From Chinchilla lanigera (Eukaryota > Chordata > Mammalia > Rodentia > Chinchillidae): a DNA stretch of 64,000 nucleotides. The notes under the pieces are model-generated. The model saw only the letters and a list, made by a program, of their open reading frames with translations, was not told where the DNA came from and ran no database searches. Each line of letters begins with the position of its first letter. The stretch's first letter is position 1. The position numbers and the translations under genes are program-made. The stretch is from NCBI RefSeq assembly GCF_000276665.1, contig NW_004955473.1:9788865-9852864 (forward strand), in the 5' to 3' direction. Shown piece after piece: positions 11,730-23,400 of the stretch.

Positions 11730-12370
11730 TTAGTATTGCATCTGAGAAATATAAGAATACCTACTATATGCCAGGCTTTATGCTAATTATGGAGTATAGT
11801 GGTGAATGAAATAAATGCAAACTCTGTCTGTATCCAGTTAATAATCTATTTGGGGAAACGGACAGTAATCAGTGGTATGAGCTAAACAAAATGATGTTAA
11901 AAAATAACAAGGCAAACCTAAAGGCCTACTTGGTGCATTCAGGGAAGATCTATCTAAAGAAGCATCCCTTTCACTGAACTAAGAAGAACAAGAAAGAGCC
12001 AAGCCTGCAAATATTCCAGAGTCAAGCATTCCAATAATGGGGAATAGTCTCTTGGCTGTGAAAGAGTTTGGAGTGTGTTAGAAACTAAGAAATCCAGTGT
12101 GGTTATATTACAGAAAGAGGGAATAAAGGTGCTACATAATGAAGTTAGGGAGACACGAAGAGACCAGACATAGGGCTCTGTAGACCATGTTAAAGATTTT
12201 AGTCTTTTCTTAAGGATAATGGGAAGATATAGGTTTCAACAAAGGGTAAAAGTGACATTTATGTATTTAAAAGTTTTATTTGGAAGTTGTTTGGCTAAAT
12301 GGATAAGGATTATAAAGCAAATAGGAAAAGTCAATTATAAAGTTACAAGAGGTGAAGCTAGAGTGAAGTT
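11730..12370 (-). mobile_element. Antisense L2
   Basis: The + strand shows AATACCTACTATATGCCAGGCTTTATGC, AGTGGTGAATGAAATAAATGC, then AAATATTCCAGAGTCAAGCATTCC and GGGCTCTGTAGACCATGTTAAAGATTTTAG, following the reverse-complement L2 order. Confidence 0.75.
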
Positions 12371-12675
12371 TATTTGAGATATCTTTTGGAGATATACTTA
12401 ACAGACTTTCTGTTTAGGGTTAGATTTGAGCTGAAAGAGAATCACCAATAATATGGCAAGTTTGGGGCTGGAAAGACTGATGTGATGAAGATTGAGAAGG
12501 AACGAGGCTTTGGGAGCAAAATCAGTAATTCTATTTAAACATTTGCAATTTTGAAATATCCATGAAATGCATAAAAATATAAACATGTAGATGCATTTAT
12601 AACCAGTTGTGTACCAATTTAAGAAATATCTCTTGTGAAAATAACTGATAAGAGTTGTTCAGTTGTCATGATCTA

Positions 12676-12960
12676 ATTAATTAATTAATTCATTTGTTCA
12701 ACAAACATTTGTTGATTGCTGTTATGTGCAGGTATTATGCTAAGCACCAGGAATACAAAGGCACAGTCTCTACCAATAAAGTCTGTTATAATCAAATTGG
12801 GAGAGTGAAAAAAAACAAAGTTTAGAGTACATTGGGATAAGAGCAGCAGAAGGAATATCTAAGTCAAAGACAGGAGGGGAAATGAATCAAGGAAGGGTTC
12901 CTAGAAGATACAACGTTTAAGTTTGAAAATAAAATCCATTCAGGCACAGAAAAACAAAAG
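12676..12960 (-). mobile_element. Antisense L2 3' end
   Basis: AATTAATTAATTCATTTGTTCAACAAACATTTGTTGATTGCTGTTATGTGCAGG is the L2 terminus in reverse complement, followed by GCTAAGCACCAGGAATACAAAGG and TCAAGGAAGGGTTCCTAG. Confidence 0.85.
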
Positions 12961-13084
12961 TAATTTTGAATTTATCTTTGTTAGAAAAAATTGTACTTAT
13001 ACTGGGTGAAAGACAATTCTGAAAATTTAAAATATTTTAATGTTTCACACCACAGAATATTTTCTCTATACAACATCATTATGG

Positions 13085-13210
13085 AATATGTCCATAATAT
13101 CAGAATTATAGACATGAAAAAGCTATTCAAAATTACCTAGCATAGCAACCTAGTTTTACAGACAGGAAGTTGGACTCAGAGAGAAATTACCTGCCCAAAT
13201 TATCAATTCT
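13085..13210 (-). mobile_element. MIR-like fragment
   Basis: TTTTACAGACAGGAAGTTGGACTCAGAGAGAAATTACCTGCCC resembles the MIR core in reverse complement. Confidence 0.6.
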
Positions 13211-14419
13211 ATAGTTTTTTTTTGTTTGTTTCAACTTTTCAAAATATTTTGTTTACTCTGAATGTAGTAAATTTCAAATTGTGCTGCAGATCATTAATTT
13301 ACTCCTCCAAAATGTTTCTCTCATTGGAAAATATTTTAGCTTTAGAATGTATGCAGTACTCTTACCTCTCATCAGTTATTATTGCTTTCTTAATTCACAA
13401 TAAAGACTGCAAAGCCATCCTTCAGTAAGTGATATCTGTAATTCAACAGTCTGTGTACCATATAGGGAGATATTTATAATAAGGTCTTTAAAAAATATTG
13501 TTGCAGTTACATTCTTTTTACTTCCCAAACTATTTGTACCAGAGGTCTCCCTTTTCATGCAATGAGTGTACCAGTGTTTTGGGATAAAAATGAAAAGAGG
13601 TGACTAATCAGAATTCAGTTTCATTTGTTGATCTCATAACTCTTTTTTTCTACTGGTCTTATCCTTTGCTGGACCCAATCTGATCCCTTGTATCATTGAT
13701 TTCCTACCTGGTCTGCCACTACTGTTTCCAGTATTCTACACAGCTACGCAGAAGCCATCTAGGCAGAAGTCAAAAAGAATATAAAAGCAAAGAACATAAG
13801 ACATTTTCCTTTCCCTCTCTTCCTTGCAATGCCAAATACAAAACATAAGCGAATCCAAAACTTTAGCAAACAGAAAATTATGACATAACAATAGCAGAAG
13901 TGCCTTCAAAATCAAGGGAAAGAACTGTATAGTATTAGAGAAAATTGTAATTTTATTACTGTAAAATAAATAGAGTCACGACTGTCATGTAATATGAGTC
14001 CCTGCAATTTCTTTGGAGGGTAACTGTGGTAACAGCTGAATAAAACCAACTGGAAATATTATATATCTCTAGTAAAGATTCATTAACATCCAGTTCTTTC
14101 ATCTATGTAGTTATTAAAAAAGATGTAGACAGATATATCTCCAAATTATTATTGCAGATTATATATAGCATGTATTTGTATTTTTGGAAATGTTCATCAA
14201 TTGCAAATATTCTATGAGAAAACTTGTGAAAATATGTATGTGGAAAACAAATGGCATTATTATGTAAAATAATACAGTAAAATATGTGAAACTGATTCTA
14301 AGATACAGCAGAACTTAAACTGGGCAAGTAAAATGTAAATAGACACCCTTTGGTCCCTGCTGTAAGGAATACATAAGAATTGAAATGTAAAACAATGCCT
14401 TGAAAGTGCTTTTTAAAAG
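13211..14419. other. Unassigned AT-rich intronic DNA
   Basis: No repeat or gene recognised. Confidence 0.5.
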
Positions 14420-14690
14420 CGCATTTCAAGCAATACATATTTTCAGACACGGTGATAGGAAATTAACAATGGTGGCTATATTACATATTGATATCTTCAA
14501 ATTGGTTACTCAGGTAAACAAATATAGGCATGAAAGATTGATCAAACAATTAAATGTGAACTGTTCCTTTCAATAAAGTAATAGAAATTAGTATGTATTG
14601 CCTGCATTGTTTTTGTGTTATTTTGTAAATGTCTGTGTCTGTTAATATGTTTACTTTCTTTTATTTTTAAAATAAAAACAAAGCTCATTT
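14420..14690 (+). repeat. Unclassified repeat, copy 1
   Basis: The body (14428-14600) contains GGAAATTAACAATGGTGG, TTACATATTGATATCTTCAAATTGG and GAACTGTTCCTTTCAATAAAGTAATAG. A T/G-rich tail (14610-14686, with GTTAATATGTTTACTTTC) and an A-rich end follow. Two further copies lie at 21170-21390 and 29930-30175. The A-rich end suggests retroposition, but I do not recognise the family. Confidence 0.8.
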
Positions 14691-15639
14691 CAAATAGTTT
14701 AAACTTTTCCTTTCCAAATGTCACTTTGGAAATTGTTTCCTGCACAGTTTTGCAATAATAAATTTCTAACAAAACCTGTTAAAAATTTACCAAATTATAC
14801 ACTTGTAGAACACTAATGAAGATGTAAAACAATTTTACCTAACAGTGACTAATCTCTAATACCTCTTTAAAAATACCCTTCAGGAAACTGTATTAAATAT
14901 TGCCTGCAAGTTGCAAAATCACTCAAAAATGTTCCATTCACCTTCGATCAATCTTTATACTTATTTATCCTCTAAACACCTGGATATGTCTTTCTGAATT
15001 GGGGTGAATCAAATGTTCACACTATTCAGTAGTTGAAAGCAATTGCTCTATTTTGTGTGTATTTGGTCCTTTGGCTGGTGAACTTTTGGACTTTTTACCA
15101 CATGTTAACACTAGTTCTTGAGAGTGTGGGTAGCTGAAAAGAAAGGTGACATAAAAACAGGTTAGTACGGCTGCCCCAGAATTGTCTGGGAGTAAGACTC
15201 CATGAAAAGCAAAGGTTAATTTTCTCTACTACAGTCACAAAGATAATCAAGAGTTGGAGCTCTAGAGTTGCAGGATTTGGTTTTAAGATTACTCTTGGGA
15301 TCATTTTAAAATAGAATTTATGATTGGTTTGAATGTGAATTCACCAAGTGTAGTGACTTTATTATGGAAATCATTCAAAGGCACCTCTTGGGATTTTTTA
15401 TTCTAGTACCGATTGTGATCTTAAACCTAAGTATGCAAAGTTCCCTGAAATTTAATTAAGGTAAAAATTTAAAAAATATATATTTTCCTATCTGCATTAT
15501 GTGCAAGTTTAGGAAAGCCCCACATGAATTGTGATTTATTCTGCTTTAATCTCTAGGGGCTTTAATTTCCATATTAATAAGAATATCTACTTTGATTTTT
15601 CTACTCAGGAGTAAACACAGAGACTGTCACTCATGCTGA
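14691..15639. other. Unassigned
   Basis: No repeat or gene recognised. Confidence 0.5.
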
Positions 15640-16030
15640 AGACCATGTTTGGAATCACAAATTTCCCCATAACTCTTACTTGTGAATATTTTCTGGATCA
15701 GTTCTGGAATTTGCAAATTTGATCTATTCACAAGGCCTGCTTGAAGCCTTCACTCCTTGATCATCTTTCTTCAACACTTTTGACTCCTGCATATATTGCT
15801 CACTGCCTTCTATGAACTCTGTTACACTTTTTACTGTCTGACATTCACAATCTTGCAGTTGAACATTTACTGGTTTAAGTATTAATTATAACACTTGTCT
15901 CCCCAGTGAATTTGTAAGTTTCTCAGTGACAGCAACTATTAGTTGTGTTCATATAAAGGCCTCTTGAATTCCTTACAATGCTTGACATAGAGTAGTATGT
16001 AGTAGATGTCCAAAAATATTGGATTTCTTA
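15640..16030 (+). mobile_element. Old LINE fragment, probably L2 3' end
   Basis: CTTGTCTCCCCAGTGAATTTGTAAGTTTCTCAGTGACAGCAACT is followed by ACAATGCTTGACATAGAGTAG and TAGATGTCCAAAAATATTGG. This matches the L2 terminus order (segment ends, 'gcagggac', 'tgcctggcacatagtagg', 'aataaatatt'). Confidence 0.65.
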
Positions 16031-16453
16031 AAGTCCATGTTTGGTCTATACACAAGTTACATTTAAATTCCTGCTATCTTACCTTTGCCTATACCTCAAT
16101 TAGCTCCATTCCTTACTATATCATCTTTTTTTATAAGGCAGGACAAAATATTGCCTCTGATACTGGACTCTAGTTTGGCTTATCGGCTGGCAGCAGACTT
16201 TTCTGTGGGGTTTGTGAGCATTTACAAAGCTAGTATAGCTAATCTATTACAGAGCTATCTTGCCCTTTTGGGCTGATTTATTTTCATGGGGTTGCAATAT
16301 TCTCTGGGTTTTTGTCGAAGCTCAGAATTCGACTTTTGCAAGCATCAGTGACCAGGTAGCAACTTTATATAATCAGAAATGTTTTTATGTTGAAAAGTGA
16401 CCATCCACACTGAAAGAACAAAGTATTCCTGTGGCGAGGTAACACTTTTTGGC

Positions 16454-16457
<4 letters not shown>

Positions 16458-16484
<27 letters not shown>

Positions 16485-16502
16485 TGAGAGAGAGAGAGAG
16501 AG
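16458..16502. repeat. Compound (GT)n(GA)n microsatellite
   Basis: About a dozen GT units pass directly into GA units. Confidence 0.95.
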
Positions 16503-17639
16503 CAATCTCCCAATCTTTCTCCAGCAATCTCTAGCTCCCCTATCATCCTAATACATTTCATGCCACCTGAAATCCAATACTTTTAAGTAATATGTTAATA
16601 TAACACAAAATAATTTTCTTTGCAGTAGGCCATAAAAATGTTTGCCTTCCTTCCCCTGTTGAGACCTGTAAGGAATTTCCTTCTGCCTGCCAAAAAATTG
16701 ATTTGAGAGACTAAAATTTGAAGACTTGAGTGAAGTCTTATGTGGCTACTGTGCAGCCATTCCTTCCAAGAAAATAAATGAACAAGAGTCAGGGATGATA
16801 TTTAAGGGCTGCAAGAGGCATCACTACCCTGCTTTTGTGTATTTTCTGCTGCTTCAGCCTCATGGTTCCTCTCCCAGAAAAGAACAGGTGTGCCTGACAG
16901 CAGGTGTGTTTGTTCTACTTTTCCTATGGCAGCTGTCACTCCCCAGGTAACTCCCTTTTCCAGGTGGTGAATTCTTACAACCCATCATCTTCTTTCCTGG
17001 CCACCAATACTTCAAAAAAAAAAAAAAAAGGTTTGGCTGTCAAACCTCCCTTGTTGGATCTTAGATTCTGGTGAAACGGTATTGTCATTATTGTTGATTT
17101 TTTTTTTTTTTGCTCTCATATTTTGGATTTTTTTTTAAATGGAAAAGATGCCTGGATGGTATTCACAATTCCAACAAACTTAATGTTTCCATTTCAGATG
17201 CCTCCATATAAGTCATTAGCTCTCTTTGATTTGGATAGAGTTTTGAAGGCTTCTTCTGTGACAGCTTTAGGGTTCTCCATTTTTTCATTTTGCAGTAGAT
17301 CTTGGGGTCCATCCTCAGTCAAGACACCTGCTGCTGGGACTGCCAGTCTCCACATGCTTGGCTTTCACCCGCCCTCGTTTCTATTCATAGCATGCACTTC
17401 TCATAATTCTAAAGGACTATTTGATGCCCCGTATTGTTTAATACCTACATGATTAAAGCAGCTCAGAGAATTAGCACATGTCCTAAGCCTAAGGAAAAAT
17501 CCAATCTAAAAGAAACTCTGTCGTGGGCCCAGACCATTTTTCATAAGCTCGGCTGTTCAATCTTAGCAATTCTTTTTTGGACTCCCTTGAGCTTTTTGCA
17601 GATATTTGATAGTTAGCTTTAAGAGGATTTTTTCACGCA
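16503..17639. other. Unassigned; slightly richer in G+C
   Basis: A stretch from about 16630 to 17600 includes A- and T-runs (17013-17028, 17099-17111) and a 109-codon open frame at 17123-17452 with no recognisable protein. No repeat family is recognised. Confidence 0.45.
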
Positions 17640-17940
17640 TATGTTTGACTCTCAATATAACATTTACTGAGCTCCAAACAGTCTGCAGTGTGCTTACAGC
17701 GGACCCTTGGTAAGCTACAAAATAGACAAGCATACTATTTTAGCACTTCAGGAATCAAGTAATTTAGAACTTAGGATGTATTGAGAGAGACAAAGTACAT
17801 AAGTATAAAATACTAAGATGCATTTTGCAGACATCAGATGAATAGGTGAGATCTGAGTACCAACCAAATGGGTATATAAAGGGGCATTAAAAAGAAGGCA
17901 TGAGCACAGTTGAAAGGAAGTAAGCATTCTTGAACAAGAA
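17640..17940 (-). mobile_element. Probable antisense L2 fragment
   Basis: CATTTACTGAGCTCCAAACAGTCTGCAGTGTGCTTAC, then AAATAGACAAGCATACTAT, and GGGCATTAAAAAGAAGGCATGAGC fit decayed L2 read in reverse. Confidence 0.45.
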
Positions 17941-18539
17941 CTTCAGAAGAACGAATGGTGTGAGCTCAAGGGTTTTTATCATGAGGATTCTCAGTGGCTT
18001 GAGAAAGGCAGTATACAGGATAGAAACAAGTTTGTATTGTGAGGGTCATATAAAAATCATAAATACTGCTACTATTTATTTAATTTTTACACCATGTCAA
18101 CATAAAAATAATGGAAGCATAGGGGAACAAGAAAATACCAGCTGTAAAATAATACAGCCTGAAATGTCAAGTGTATGACTGAGTTGCATTCTGACTAGGG
18201 AGATGGGCAAAGTGTGTGCCTATTAAAAATTAAAATGCCAAACCCGTGCCAGAAAAGTAAGTGGATAGGTGGAAATTTTAGTGAATTATTTGAGAAACTC
18301 ACATCATCACATCAACACATGGTTTAAGCTATATTTGACAATGTAAAACCTGGCTTAAGAGCCTCTTAGAGTACCAAGTAATATGCCTGAGGTACCTTAC
18401 CTGCAGGTGAATTCTCTAGTGTCAGTTAACGGAATTTATGCCAGAGGCTTATTTTTATGCAGACATAATCCCTAGCAGAATTTTCTCAGTCTCTCTTGAC
18501 AGAACTGACACTGTATATAGGTCCAGTCTGCTAGTCAAC

Positions 18540-19110
18540 AGCAGCAATCGGGTAACAGTCAACAAATACTTACCATATCTTAACCATGTGCTTAGCAACT
18601 AGCTAGACAAGGGACTATGAGAGGCAAAAACAATGCCTTCAGGTATTTTACAGTCTGATATACTTAAAGTAACTAAAATATTAATGAATCTATATTTAAT
18701 CAAATGCTGCACTGGCAAGAGGGTGAGTATTTCACAGTATTAGAAAAAGGAGAGATCAATTAGAGCAATAGACTGGGAAGTCTTCATAAAAGATTCGGAA
18801 CTTGCTCTATAACTTGAAAGATAGGTGGAATTTAAAGAGGTAAGTTGAAAAGAGAAATCTATTCAAACTGAGAAAAAGCCAGAGGAAGAGAAAGCAGAAA
18901 CCTGTTATTTTTATAGAACAAAGAGAGACAAACTTGACTGATATGAAAGACATATTTGAGATCAATAGAAAATAATTTAGGCAGGGCCAGCTTATCAAAG
19001 GATCTTGAATATCAGTTCAAATCATTTTAATTCAGCGTATTAAGAAGCAAGACACATTTGCTAGATATAAGGTAGGAGGAGAGCCTGATCACTGGAGAGA
19101 CATTTAAGAA
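18540..19110 (-). mobile_element. Probable antisense L2 fragment
   Basis: TCAACAAATACTTACCATATCTTAACCATGTGCTTAG is followed by TTTTACAGTCTGATATAC and, near 18980, GGGCCAGCTTATCAAAGGATCTTGAATATCAG. Confidence 0.55.
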
Positions 19111-19289
19111 GATGAATATGATATGCATGTACCAGAAAGTTTGGAAAGGAACACATACAGATGTTACCTTAGCTATGGAATAAACACTGTTTTACTTCAG
19201 TCTCACCTTTGGAAGTCATGAAGGCCATTGACAACAAAATCCCAAATCTGTTGTTAGAATCAAGTCTAAAGCTACTTGTTAGAGTAGAG

Positions 19290-19347
<58 letters not shown>
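19290..19347. repeat. (CT)n microsatellite
   Basis: A nearly pure run of about 29 CT units, adjoining a young ID SINE. Confidence 0.97.
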
Positions 19348-19358
19348 GATTTAGTGTG

Positions 19359-19482
19359 CACAAATATTCTTTTTTTTTTTTTGGTTTTTCTCTGGTACCG
19401 GGAACCGAACTCACGACCTTGCGCTTGCTAGGCAGGCGCTTTGCCGCTGAGCTAAATCCCCAGCCCCTCACAAATATTCTTT
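19359..19482 (-). mobile_element. Young ID-like SINE with 14-bp duplication
   Basis: The body (19373-19468) on the minus strand starts GGGGCTGGGGATTTAGCTCAG, has AGCGCCTGCCTAGCAAGCG and GTTCGGTTCCCGGTACCAGAG, and ends in an A tail. CACAAATATTCTTT repeats perfectly at 19359-19372 and 19469-19482. On the minus strand the nick context is TT|AAAG, as expected of L1-driven insertion. Confidence 0.95.
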
Positions 19483-20124
19483 AAGAAATTTCTGTTTCCT
19501 TTGACTATACCAACCTCCCAAATATTTTTCTTTTAAAACAAATGGAATGTTCTGGAAATTTCTATTGTATAAAATATGGAACATATACAAAAGGTGGATC
19601 ATTTTATTTTTTGGTAAAAAGAATGTGCATAAATAAAACAAAAATACATAAACCAAAATAATATATATTGATAATTTAAGCTCTAGGATACAGTTGAAAG
19701 CAGAAAGGCAAACAACTAGCATTTGAAATAAATACAAACTAGAATAAAAAGAGAGACAAAGCACAGAATCAGGATATAAACCAAATTTCACTTTGATTAT
19801 ATGTAAAAGTTAAGTTATCTCAGTTTCGATTCATCCACTTTGTTATTTCCCTGTCAAATTTTGGCAGTATGAACTTGGTGAGATTTAATCATTAAGGGAA
19901 TTGCTAGATTTGAGGGAAGGAAATGTTTTTCTGTAAAAAATGTTGGAGATTGAGACTTAGGAAAACTACTTTTCCAATGAAAACTTTTCAAATATAGTTT
20001 TTATCAAGAACTGTTTAATTAAGTGATTGACATTATAAGGAAAAGAAAAGTCAAGTACATTTTTACTTAATTGTTTTTGGTCTCTTCAATAATTTCCGTA
20101 CAGTATCATTTCTTTCCTTTAGTC
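19483..20124. other. Unassigned AT-rich
   Basis: A 107-codon open frame on the minus strand (19468-19791) is hydrophobic and low in complexity. I see no support for a gene. Confidence 0.5.
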
Positions 20125-20390
20125 CAGTGGTTCAATTCTCACTGTACATTTCAATCACTATGGGAACTTGGAAAAAGTCCACTGCGCAGGGCTGACAGTG
20201 TGCCTCAGTGTTAGAGCACAGCTGCTACATGAAACCCTGGGTTCCAGCCTCCAAATGAACAAAACCAAACAAAATCAAGCGAAACAAAACAAAACAAAAC
20301 AAAACAAAACAAAACACCACTTCCCAAATAGCACTCAAAGTTAATCCAGAGCTCTCTACAGGTTTCTAGTAGGTAAGCAGTGTTGTGATG
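20125..20390. mobile_element. Probable MER5-type hAT remnant split by an ID SINE
   Basis: CAGTGGTTCAATTCTCACTGTACATTTCAATCAC at the left resembles the terminal part of MER5-like elements. The right part after the SINE is too decayed to define an end. Confidence 0.45.
20187..20316 (+). mobile_element. ID-family SINE of a different subfamily, (AAAAC)n tail
   Basis: GGCTGACAGTGTGCCTCAGTGTTAGAGCACAGC leads to CCCTGGGTTCCAGCC and an A-rich tail that has become AAAAC repeats (20281-20315). It lacks the GGTACC 3' end of the other IDs here. Confidence 0.75.
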
Positions 20391-20739
20391 CACTTTACCT
20401 GTTAATATAACATAAAATTATGGCATGATATTTGGCATAACATAACATTTCTTGCAGGATGTACATTTTACCTAGAGGAAAATGTAATGTTTGATGGAAG
20501 ACTGATTGCATTTGAGGTCAGGTTCTTGGTTTGTTAATTTTTGTATCACTCACTGGGCTGGGGCCAGTAAAGCTTTTCAAAAAGTTAATACTAAGTAAAA
20601 ACGTAAGTGATAACTAGGATTGGAAATAGAACCCATGATATGTGACATTTTACATAACAGATAAAGGGAAAAAAACTCCAGATTATGGGACATAGTAGTT
20701 GATGCAGAAGCAGGACAGCCTTAGGTAGGCCCTCTGAAC

Positions 20740-20940
20740 ATTAAGTACTATGTTTGAACTGAGTCTTATTGCTAGATCTTTTAGTAATTAACACTGTAGC
20801 TTGAAGTGGGTTCCTTCTCACTGGGTGTCTCTTGATATCTCTGTCAAATGAGGAAAATACAACTACATTTGCCTTGTAGGGTTGAGGCAAGAATCAAGTG
20901 AAATTTGTAATTGAGTGTTCATTTCTCAGTATTTTAAAAG
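20740..20940 (+). mobile_element. MIR fragment
   Basis: CTTGATATCTCTGTCAAATGAGGAAAATACAACTACATTTGCCTTGTAGGGTTGAGGCAAGAATCAAGTGA fits the MIR 3' half. Confidence 0.7.
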
Positions 20941-21169
20941 TATAATATACTAGATATATGTAAAATTTTATTCTAATTCAAGAGTTAATATTTTGCTCAG
21001 GGTGAAATATTTAGAATAATCAATAGGGCACTGCAAGTGCTTTTGCCCATTAAATTAAGTGGATGTGTAAGGAATAGAATGTCTTTGGAAAGCTATTTCT
21101 GCAAAGATTATGTTCTTTATAAACCAAAAGAAGTTTATGCTTTTTAAAAAATTTTTCTATTTTAAAGAG

Positions 21170-21390
21170 AATAAAAAGCAATAAAAATGATACAGAATTT
21201 GAAAACAAGATGATAGGGAATTAACAATGGTTATTATACTGCATACTGCTATCTTCAAAGTAATTGCTCAGATTACCAGATATAAGCATGTAAAATTTAT
21301 TAAACAGTATAAACATTAACTGTTCCTTTCAATGAACTAATAGAAATTAGTAGTACAATTATCTTAGCTGTCTTGTGTGTATGTGTATGT
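21170..21390 (+). repeat. Unclassified repeat, copy 2
   Basis: It contains GATAGGGAATTAACAATGG, CTATCTTCAAAGTAATTGCTCAG, TTAACTGTTCCTTTCAATGAACTAATAG and a TGTGTGTATGTG tail, collinear with copy 1. It abuts an antisense L1. Confidence 0.75.
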
Positions 21391-21394
21391 ATTT

Positions 21395-22620
21395 TTTTCC
21401 TTCCTTCTTTTCTCCTTTCCCTCATCCCAGTTGTTCATTCTTTTTGAGCAGTTTCTTTCCCTTTCACAATATCTATTGTAGCTTTTGGATTTCATTTATT
21501 CTTTCAGTTTCTTACACTAGGGAGAAAATATGATGATTACACATGTGGATCTGATTTATTTCACTTATGAGTATGATCTCTAGTTGCATTCATTTACCTA
21601 CAAAAGCCTTGAGGTTTTTTTTCTTTATAGCTCAGTAATACTCCATTGTACAAAAATACCACATCTTTTTTATCCATTCCTCGGTTGATGCGCATTGGGT
21701 TGATTCCAAGATTTAACTATGAGAAATTGTGCTGCAATAACCATGGGTGCACATATATTGCTGTGGTATGAAGTTTCCAGTTCTTCTGGGAAAATACCAG
21801 AAGGAGAATAGCTGGGTAGAATGGGATCTCTAATCCTGGTTTTGTGAGGAATCTCCACACTGATTTCCACAGGTGTTTCACCAGTCTGCACTCCCACCAA
21901 AAGAGGACAAGGGTGCCTTTTCCTCCACAGCCCCTTCAGCATTTTTTAATTGGTTGTTTTTTTTTTTTTTTTAATGGTACCTGGAATCAAATTCAAGACC
22001 TTCAGCTTGCCAGGCAAGAACTTTTACATCTGAGCTATATCCCCGGCCCCAGGTTGATTTTTTGATGATAGCCATTCTTTCTGGGGTGAGACGGAATACC
22101 AGTGTTATTTTAATTTGCATTTCTCAAATGATCAATGATGTTGAACATTTTTTAATATATTTATTTGCCATTTGTATTCCTTAATATGAGAAGTATGTAT
22201 TCATCTCAGATGCCCATTTTTTTAATTGGGTCTTTAGATTTTGAAGGTGTGATTTTTTTTTAACTCTTTATTCTACTTGTAAGAATACTTTTACCTCTTT
22301 GTTCTACTTGTAAGTCTTTTCTCTGAGGCACAGTTACCTAAATTTTTGCCCAATTCATGGGTTTTCTTTTTACTCTATTGGTGATATGATGTGCAAAATT
22401 TTTTTAATAAGATGCGAACCCAGTTGTTGATGCTTTGAAGTATTTCCTGTGCAGTTTGGTTTTTGTTCATAAACTCTGCCTACCCCTATGTGTTCAAAAA
22501 TTCTACCTACTTTCTCTTCCAGTAAATTTAGTGTTTCTGATTTAATAGTTAGATTGTTGATCCATTTTTACTTTAGTTTAGTGCACATTGATAGACACTG
22601 GTCTAAGAAGAGGTTTACAT
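21395..22620 (-). mobile_element. Antisense L1 (end of ORF2 and 3' UTR) with nested ID
   Basis: + strand landmarks are TCAGTAATACTCCATTGTAC, ATGCGCATTGGGTTGATTCC, AATTGTGCTGCAATAACCATGGGTGC, ATTTCCACAGGTGTTTCACCAGTCTGCACTCCCACC, and after the ID GATGATAGCCATTCTTTCTGGGGTGAGACGGAATACC, TTTGATCC-like, and GCACATTGATAGACACTGGTCTAAG. No open frame survives. Confidence 0.88.
21957..22050 (-). mobile_element. ID-like SINE nested in L1
   Basis: A T-run is followed by GGTACCTGGAATCAAATTCAAGACC, CTTGCCAGGCAAGAAC and TGAGCTATATCCCCGGCCCC. It is older than the copies at 19 and 54 kb, judging by substitutions. Flanking GGTTG repeats hint at a short duplication. Confidence 0.85.
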
Positions 22621-23039
22621 TTATGTGGAACATTGCACAATTTTGGCAGACTTCAATAATTACAGTGAAGATAATCATACAGAAGGAACTTGATATGAAT
22701 TCAGCTTTTTGATACACCATTAGCTTGGTGTATGAACTCATAAAACATGGGCATGTATGCACTTGTATTTTTCATTCATTGAAAATAAAGTCATGGTTTC
22801 TTCATTTGTTGAAATTAACAATTAAACATATATTTATTTTAATATATATATTGTGCATGGCAATATTTTGATCTGTGAAAGGAGAACTGAATAGAAATAG
22901 AAAAGACTTTCCAATCCTCATGAAACTCATATTCTGGTATGGCATGGAACATAAGTCTGGATACAGAGAGTTACAATCAAAAACAAGCAATGCGTGGTAG
23001 AGATACAGAGTATTGGAAAGTGGCCAAAAGAGTGTATTT

Positions 23040-23400
23040 TCCTATTTGAGGGATTTACCACAGGCACATAGCACATGTTATTTGTATTTAGTCTTTAGAA
23101 ATATCCTATGATGGGGTTTGTGGATTTAGATCAGCGGCACAGCGCCTGCCTGGCAAGAACAAGGTAGTGAGTTTGATTCCTGGTACTGGAAAAAAAAAAA
23201 AAAAAAAAAAAAGGAAAGAAATATCCTGTGCAATATACACAGTACAGTACTATTGTCATTTTTAGGAGGGGGAAATTGAAACTCAGTGAGTTTAAAACAC
23301 TTGTACAAGCTTACCTAGTCATGTAATGGAGTTAGTACAGGATGAGACTGAGGTCAAATTCCTTGTGTATTCTACTCCTTATGTCCAGCTCCTATGGGAC
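23040..23400 (-). mobile_element. MIR split by an ID SINE
   Basis: The + strand reads CAGGCACATAGCACATG before the ID, and after it GTCATTTTTAGGAGGGGGAAATTGAAACTCAGTGAGTTTAAAACACTTG, the reverse complement of the MIR core. Confidence 0.75.
23097..23230 (+). mobile_element. ID-like SINE with 14-bp duplication
   Basis: The body begins near 23111 with GGGGTTTGTGGATTTAGATCAGCGGCACAGCGCCTGCCTGGCAAG, then TTTGATTCCTGGTACTGG and a long A tail. AGAAATATCCT(A/G)TG flanks it at 23097-23110 and 23217-23230, with one mismatch. Confidence 0.92.

Noticed and set aside
17123..17452. 109-codon open frame as a possible gene or exon
   Set aside because: No recognisable domain, no convincing splice sites, and the length is within reach of chance.
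19169..19484. Arginine/glutamate-rich and serine/leucine-rich frames
   Set aside because: They come from the (CT)n microsatellite and the adjacent ID element.
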